From Sulfuritalea sp. (GTDB taxonomy: Bacteria; Pseudomonadota; Gammaproteobacteria; Burkholderiales; Rhodocyclaceae): DNA of 64,000 nt. Below are positions 59,258-64,000 of this stretch, in pieces. The stretch lies in the NCBI GenBank assembly GCA_016712985.1, contig JADJQA010000043.1, positions 9,029-73,028 of the forward strand, in the 5' to 3' direction. The notes beneath the pieces are model-generated. The model had not been told where the DNA came from, searched no databases, and saw only the letters and a program-made list of their open reading frames with translations. How positions within the stretch are numbered: the first letter of the stretch is position 1; each line of letters starts with the position of its first letter. The translations under genes were made by a program, and so were the position numbers.

Positions 59258-61003
59258 ATGACCCTGCCACCGACGCGCACCCGCTACCTGTTCTTCACCG
59301 GCAAGGGCGGGGTCGGCAAGACTTCGCTCTCCTGCGCCACCGGCCTGGATTTTTCGGCGGCCGGACTCAAGGTTCTGATCGTCAGCACCGATCCGGCGTC
59401 CAACCTCGACGAGGTACTGGGCATCGGGCTGGGGCAGACGCCCACCGCCGTGCCGGGCGCGGCGGGCTTGTTCGCGCTGAATATCGACCCCGAGGCGGCG
59501 GCGCGCCTACCGTGAACGCATGGTGGCGCTTTCCGCGGGATTCTGCCGGCCGCCGCCATCCTGAGCATGGAAGAGCAGTTCTCCGGCGCCTGCACGGTCG
59601 AGATCGCGGCCTTCGACGAGTTCTCCAAGTTGCTCGGCGATCCGGCGGCGACCGTCGAGTTCGATCATGTGATCTTCGACACCGCGCCGACCGGACACAC
59701 CCTGCGTCTACTGACGCTGCCTTCGGCCTTGGACCAGTTCATCTCCTCCTCGACCGGCGGCGCATCCTGTCTTGGACCGCTGGCCGGGCTGGAAAAGCAG
59801 AAAGCCTTGTACGCAGCGACCGTCGCGAGATTGTCCGACGCGGACGAAACCACGGTCATCCTGGTCAGCCATCCCGACATCGCGGCCCTCAGGGAAGCGG
59901 ATCGCACCCGCGGCGAACTGGAGGACTTGGGAATCCGCAATCTTCATCTCGCCATCAATGGCCTGTTCGATGCCGAATGCGTGGGCGACGTCATCGCCGA
60001 GGCCATGTTCCGCCACGATCGGGAGGCATTGACCGGAATGCCGGCGACTCTTGCCGGAATGCCGCGAACCACGACACCGTTCCTGGCGCGCGGTACGGTC
60101 GGCCTCGATGCGCTGCGGCTGATGGTCAATCCGTCTATCGCCGCACCGCAATCCGCGGCGCGGATGCTCGAAACGAAGTTACCGCCGGGCTTGGCCGGTC
60201 TTGTCGACGCGATCGCCTGCGCCGGCCGGGGCGTGGTGATGACCATGGGCAAGGGCGGCGTGGGCAAGACCACCGTGGCCGCCGCCATTGCCCTGGCGCT
60301 GGCCAGACGGGGAGGAAAAGTGACGCTGTCAACCACCGACCCGGCCGCGCATGTGGCGGCGGCGGTGGACGCCGGAGTCCCGAATCTAACTGTGGCGCGC
60401 ATCGATCCCGCAACAGAGATTCGCAACTACACCGAGGAGGTCCTGCAACGCGCCGGTGCGCAACTCGATGCCGGCGCGCGCGCCATGCTGGAAGAGGATC
60501 TGCGTTCGCCCTGCACCGAGGAAATCGCCGTATTCCGCGGCTTCGCCCGCACCGTCGATGAAGGCAAGGACGGTTTCGTCGTCCTCGATACGGCACCCAC
60601 CGGGCACACCATCCTGCTGCTCGACGCGGCGGAGGCCTACCACCGCGAAGTCATGCGCACGCAGGGCGAGATGCCGGACTCGGTGCGGCAACTGCTGCCT
60701 CGATTGCGAGACGCGGCATTCACCCACGTGCTGCTCGTCACCCTGCCGGAGGCAACGCCGGTGCATGAGGCAGAACGTCTGCAGAACGATCTGGCGCGCG
60801 CCGGGATCACGCCTTTTGCCTGGGTGATCAACCAGTCCGTGCTCGCCAGCGGGACGCAGCATCCGCTGCTGTGCGAACGCGGCAACTATGACGTGCCCTT
60901 CATCCGTCGCGTCGCCGATACCCTGGCGGTGCGCAGCGCGCTGATTCCCTGGCTGGCCGAGGCGCCGGTGGGCAGCGCCGGTCTCGCAGGGATCGTCGTG
61001 TAG
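59258..61003 (+). CDS. arsA: Arsenite-transporting ATPase ArsA, with two indels
   Basis: Two-domain ATPase driving arsenite export. From ATG 59258 the first P-loop is GKGGVGKTS (residues 15-23); the second, MGKGGVGKTT, is near residue 330, and two DTAPTGHT blocks are intact. Between 59501 and 59539 the frame changes twice: about two bases (GC) missing in GCGCGC at 59501-59507, and one G missing in GGG at 59537-59539. Corrected length is about 582 residues. An ATG at 59567 begins the long downstream frame but is not the real start. ArsA here would energise Acr3. Confidence 0.93.
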
Positions 61004-61012
61004 CGATAACAC

Positions 61013-61549
61013 ATGCGCTGCCTGACCGACGCCTGGAACGCCTACGAAACCGAGTTGCGCCGCTTCCTGCGCCATCGTGCGCGCAGCGAAGCCGAGGGCG
61101 ACGACCTGTTGCAGGAAGTTTTCCTGCGCGCCATGCGCCGGCCGAATGGTTTGTGCGGCCTCGACAGTCCGCGGGCCTGGTTGTTTCACGCCGCGCGCAA
61201 CCTGCTGATCGACCGCCTGCGCCTGGCCAAGGACCAGGTGCCGCTGCCCGAGGAACTGGCCGCCGAACCCGAAGCCGTGCTCGCCCCGGTCGATGGCCTG
61301 GCGCAATGCCTGCCGCGCGTCCTGTCCGAACTGGCCCCGGAAGACCGCGAGGCGATCACGCTCTGCGACATTGAAGGCATGAGCCAGAAGGACTACGCCG
61401 CCCGCCTCGGGCTGACGCTGCCCGGCGCCAAGTCACGCGTGCAGCGCGCGCGGGCGCGGCTCAAGGCGCGCCTGACCGAAGCCTGCCAGGTGACATTCGA
61501 CGAAAGCGGCGAGGTCTGCTGCTTCGTGCCGCGCCCGCCCGCAGCGTGA
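61013..61549 (+). CDS. ECF sigma factor, SigZ-like
   Basis: A 178-residue extracytoplasmic-function sigma factor. Region 2 is DDLLQEVFLRAMRRPNG (about residues 29-45); region 4 is LCDIEGMSQKDYAARLGLTL with the helix-turn-helix at about 115-140. The C-terminal end has a CC pair and FDESGEVCCFVPRP, similar to SigZ relatives that end in such a tail. No anti-sigma gene is next to it. It closes the arsenic island and starts 9 bases after arsA; it could sense metal by the CC pair. Confidence 0.87.
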   Translation: MRCLTDAWNAYETELRRFLRHRARSEAEGDDLLQEVFLRAMRRPNGLCGLDSPRAWLFHAARNLLIDRLRLAKDQVPLPEELAAEPEAVLAPVDGLAQCLPRVLSELAPEDREAITLCDIEGMSQKDYAARLGLTLPGAKSRVQRARARLKARLTEACQVTFDESGEVCCFVPRPPAA

Positions 61550-61822
61550 CCACACCCTCAAAAGTTGGCGCTGGCGACACGGCGACACTGCTGAAAAATC
61601 GGCTCGCCGCCCTGCGCGAGGAACTGCCCCGTAATCGTCTTCGAGCCTGGCTTCGAGGCGCTGCGCAGCCGTTCGCGCCATTCATGACTGATCGCCTGGT
61701 GGGTTGCCGCGCATTGTATGCGGTCATACATGCTTGGGAATCGATGGCATCTGCTCGGCCTGAACGGCCGTTGAGGGAATCCGGCGTGGGCGGCAGCTGT
61801 GCTTCACATTGCCGCCAAATGC
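61550..61822. other. Intergenic stretch at the end of the arsenic island
   Basis: 273 bases between two convergent genes. A plus frame (from GTG 61546) continues for 108 codons but resembles nothing. I see no terminator. This may be the boundary between the arsenic island and the helicase locus. Confidence 0.4.
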
Positions 61823-62401
61823 CTAATGTTCGCTGTAGCGGGTCTGCGATAGCGCGGCATACGCCGCATTGATCCGCTTCGCCTCCGCCACTGCCTGCGC
61901 GCGTTTCTCTGCGCTCAGCGGCTTCCACCGCGACGGATGCAACTGATTCACGAGCGCGCGTCGCGTTTGCTCGATGGAATCCCATGTGGCTCCGGGTGTT
62001 GCCTTCAGGACCTTGTAGGCCTCCTCCAGGGGCATAGCCAGGGGCGACGCGGGTGTCCTAGCCACAAGCAGGGGCTCCTGCGCTCGTACCGCAGGAGCGG
62101 CCGCACGAACGGCCGCCGGCGGGGAGACCGGCGGTATAGCAGGGCGTCCCCACAGGTCAGGCTGTTGCGAAATGGGTCCTGTCGCTCGCGCCGGAGGCGA
62201 CGCCGGCACAGTTGGCGCCTGTGGCACCGCAGCCCCGCCGGACATCGCGGCCTGCACTTTGGCAAGCAACGCAACTGCACGCGGCACCTGGCGGTACTGC
62301 AACTCCTGTTCAAGTTGCTTAAGCAGCTTCGCGTCCGACTTACCCGTGGCAAACATCTCTTCGAGCTTGCCAACGCCGTGCTGCATCAAAGGACGGAGCA
62401 T
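61823..62401 (-). CDS. J-domain-like protein next to the helicase-nuclease
   Basis: From ATG 62401, 192 residues. The N-terminal 55 residues are helical (LRPLMQHGVGKLEEMFATGK); a Pro/Ala-rich linker follows (about 60-125); the last 65 residues resemble a J domain: LEEAYKVLKATPGATWDSIE and LHPSRWKPLSAEKRAQAV, but the HPD signature is HPS, so DnaK stimulation is doubtful. It starts 3 bases after the helicase stop, so they are likely coexpressed. Confidence 0.7.
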   Translation of the reverse strand: MLRPLMQHGVGKLEEMFATGKSDAKLLKQLEQELQYRQVPRAVALLAKVQAAMSGGAAVPQAPTVPASPPARATGPISQQPDLWGRPAIPPVSPPAAVRAAAPAVRAQEPLLVARTPASPLAMPLEEAYKVLKATPGATWDSIEQTRRALVNQLHPSRWKPLSAEKRAQAVAEAKRINAAYAALSQTRYSEH

Positions 62402-62403
62402 AT

Positions 62404-64000
62404 TTACGCGATCTCCTGCTCTTCGTCCGCTTCCACTCCATAGGGATCGACTTCCTTGTAGTGGACCCATACGGTGTTGTCGACCGTCTCAGCGCCCAAG
62501 GGCTCAATACCCAGCTTCTGCAGCGTTTGCATGAGGTCAGTAAGAACTGTCTCTCGCCGCCGGACAAAGCTCGACGCGAAGCAGCGCCAGAACGTCCAGC
62601 CAGCCCGTTCAAGTACTCGCTGGCGCATCATATCGTCCTGCCATTGTCCAGGACCGTGGAAGCGGTCGCCATCACACTCAATTGCTAGGCGCCGTCCCTC
62701 GTTGCCTTCAACGACGAAGTCGATACGGTAGCCGCCGCAGGGGACTTGCGGCTCCACGCGGAAGCCGCGTTTGACCAACTCATCGAACATCTCGAACTCG
62801 AAACCCGATTCGCACTTCTCTCGCAGTGCTCGCACCTTCTTGGCGTCTTGGCGAAACGGCTGCTTAAAGTGACTGATGACCTTGCCGTTGAGCGAATCCT
62901 CCTGAATTCAGTCTCGCCAACGGAGCGGAACAGGTACATGCGGTCGCGGGCACGCGACAGCGCAACGTTGAAGCGTTGGTGCATGTCAGCGCGATTCGCA
63001 GCCGATTGGTTGCCAGGGCCTTGGACCATCGACACCAAAATGATGTCTCGCTCGCGGCCCTGGAAGACCGGCGGCGGGCCAATCGCAATCTTGCGGGCTA
63101 TGACGTCGATGGGTGAAATCCGTTCGCTCACCAACTTGTGGATGAGTGCCGCTTGGGCAGTACCGTGCAGGGTCACGACGCCGATGCTCCGCCCCTCGAA
63201 CACAGGGTCAGCCAGAATGCTCTCGATTTCATCGACCATAGCCTTCGCCTCGGGGTCGTTCACGTCACCCTTGCGGTACCCGCTCTTTACGAACACGTCG
63301 ACCAGGGGAGGATCCAGCCGCTCATTGGCCTTGGGCACTCGCAGTGGTCGGATGTCCCCTTGGTAGAACTCTCGGTTCGAGAACTCGATGATGGCGGGCA
63401 CGCAGCGGAAGTGTTCTTTGAGCATCACCGAGTTCCCAGCGAAGACCACGCGAGCCAAGTCGTAGATGGACTTGTCTGGCGTCATCTCGGAGCCGTGGGG
63501 CTGGTTGGTCAGAAACCGACCGACAAGCTCTTTGATTTTCTCTTCGGCTGTGCCTACGGCAGACGGAGACACCTGCTTGTGGTCGCCGACCACTAGGACC
63601 TTCTTTCCGCGTAGCAGGGCAGGAAGCGCCCAAATGTCGGACTGTGACGCCTCGTCGATGACGACGAGGTCGAATAAACCAATGTCGGCCGGTATGGTCT
63701 CGGAAACGCGCCACTGCGGTAGCACCCAACAAGGCACTGCCTGGTACGCTCGCACCATTGCGTCGCGCGCACTCTTGCGGTGACGAACTGCACGTACGCC
63801 GGTGCCAGCGCCCATCGCCTGGACGGCATTCAGGTAGGCCTGCAGTGCCTGACGCACAGAGTCCGGGGAGTTCTGGAACACGCCCAGCCAGGTCTTCTCG
63901 GCAACGAGTTCCTGATAGATGCGAGCCAACGCTGTCGTCAGCGCCTTCCGCTCCTCAAACAACTCTCGGACCTTGTAGTGGCCGTCGATGGCATCCAGGA
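62404..64000 (-). CDS. Large SF1 helicase with C-terminal nuclease domain (5' end beyond window), frameshifted near 62898
   Basis: C-terminal 530 residues of a superfamily 1 helicase. Walker B is LVVIDEASQSDIWALPALL (about 63660), with LVVGDHKQVSP, LKEHFRCVPAIIEFSN and NVALSRARDRMYLFRS typical of the UPF1-like subgroup (AAA_11/AAA_12). At 62898 one base is missing; the other frame continues DSLNGKVISHFKQPFRQDAKK into a restriction-like nuclease with YRIDFVVEG and LAIECDGDRFHG. Similar helicase-nuclease fusions occur in phage-defence loci. The gene is followed directly by the J-like gene. Confidence 0.8.

Noticed and set aside
61546..61872. Plus-strand open frame of 108 codons starting GTG over the sigma-factor stop
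   Set aside because: Sequence resembles no protein, runs into the convergent J-like gene and has no ribosome site; could be an anti-sigma remnant but nothing supports it.

Overview
The window reads as one contiguous stretch of a GC-rich betaproteobacterial chromosome. Gene order and protein flavour (lgt, fbaA, DUF502-aspS, pilC-pilD, ypjD/ffh, rppH-CNP1-coq7, a system I ccm operon, napDAGHB) point to the Rhodocyclales or a close relative. That placement is inferred from the proteins I recognise; there is no rRNA in the window to test it. Most of the first 45 kb is ordinary housekeeping DNA.

Layout. 1-3094: cation antiporter (cut by the window edge), a DUF1186/SEC-C protein with a frameshift, lgt. 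3095-6729: an inverted-repeat element, then fbaA, a small cytochrome c, purU and thrH on the minus strand. 7014-13287: hemA-plsB-prfA-prmC and a bacteriohemerythrin. 13426-18330: cytochrome c4, engB, a candidate minus-strand small RNA, hemB, slmA, argB and a small heat-shock protein with a sigma32-type promoter. 18476-27002 (minus): nudB, a barstar-like inhibitor, a secreted barnase-like RNase, aspS, DUF502, FmdB, pilD, pilC, a CNNM/CBS protein and ypjD. 27060-35448: ffh, a frameshifted cupin, an unknown membrane protein, a lytic transglycosylase, proS, rppH, CNP1, coq7, osmC and two tRNA-Lys genes. 35625-44413: a small HTH protein, a polytopic membrane protein and the complete ccmABCDEFGHI operon. 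44488-45119: a FitAB-type toxin-antitoxin pair.

From 45417 the character becomes respiratory and accessory. A perfect FNR-type box precedes napDAGHB, a periplasmic nitrate reductase operon without napC and with a NapB that carries a lipobox; napF lies just beyond it on the other strand. From 51301 to 61549 runs an expanded arsenic-resistance island: arsR, arsP-type permease, a small protein with a Cys-pair tail like that of ArsD, a thioredoxin-like protein, a Gly/Met-rich periplasmic protein, a CDF exporter, a TDT/SLAC1 channel, a thioredoxin-membrane fusion, arsC, acr3, arsD, arsA and an ECF sigma factor. The island is genetically self-sufficient for sensing, reducing (ArsC) and exporting (Acr3 with ArsD/ArsA, ArsP) arsenic. 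The window ends in the C-terminal part of a large SF1 helicase-nuclease followed by a J-domain-like partner, possibly a defence locus.

A caution for any reader: at least nine conserved genes (DUF1186, hemB, argB twice, cupin, ccmF, the thioredoxin fusion, acr3, arsA twice, the helicase) are interrupted by one- or two-base indels, most of them in short base runs. The pattern looks like uncorrected sequencing errors, not gene decay, so I annotate these as genes with frameshifts and give the corrected extent.
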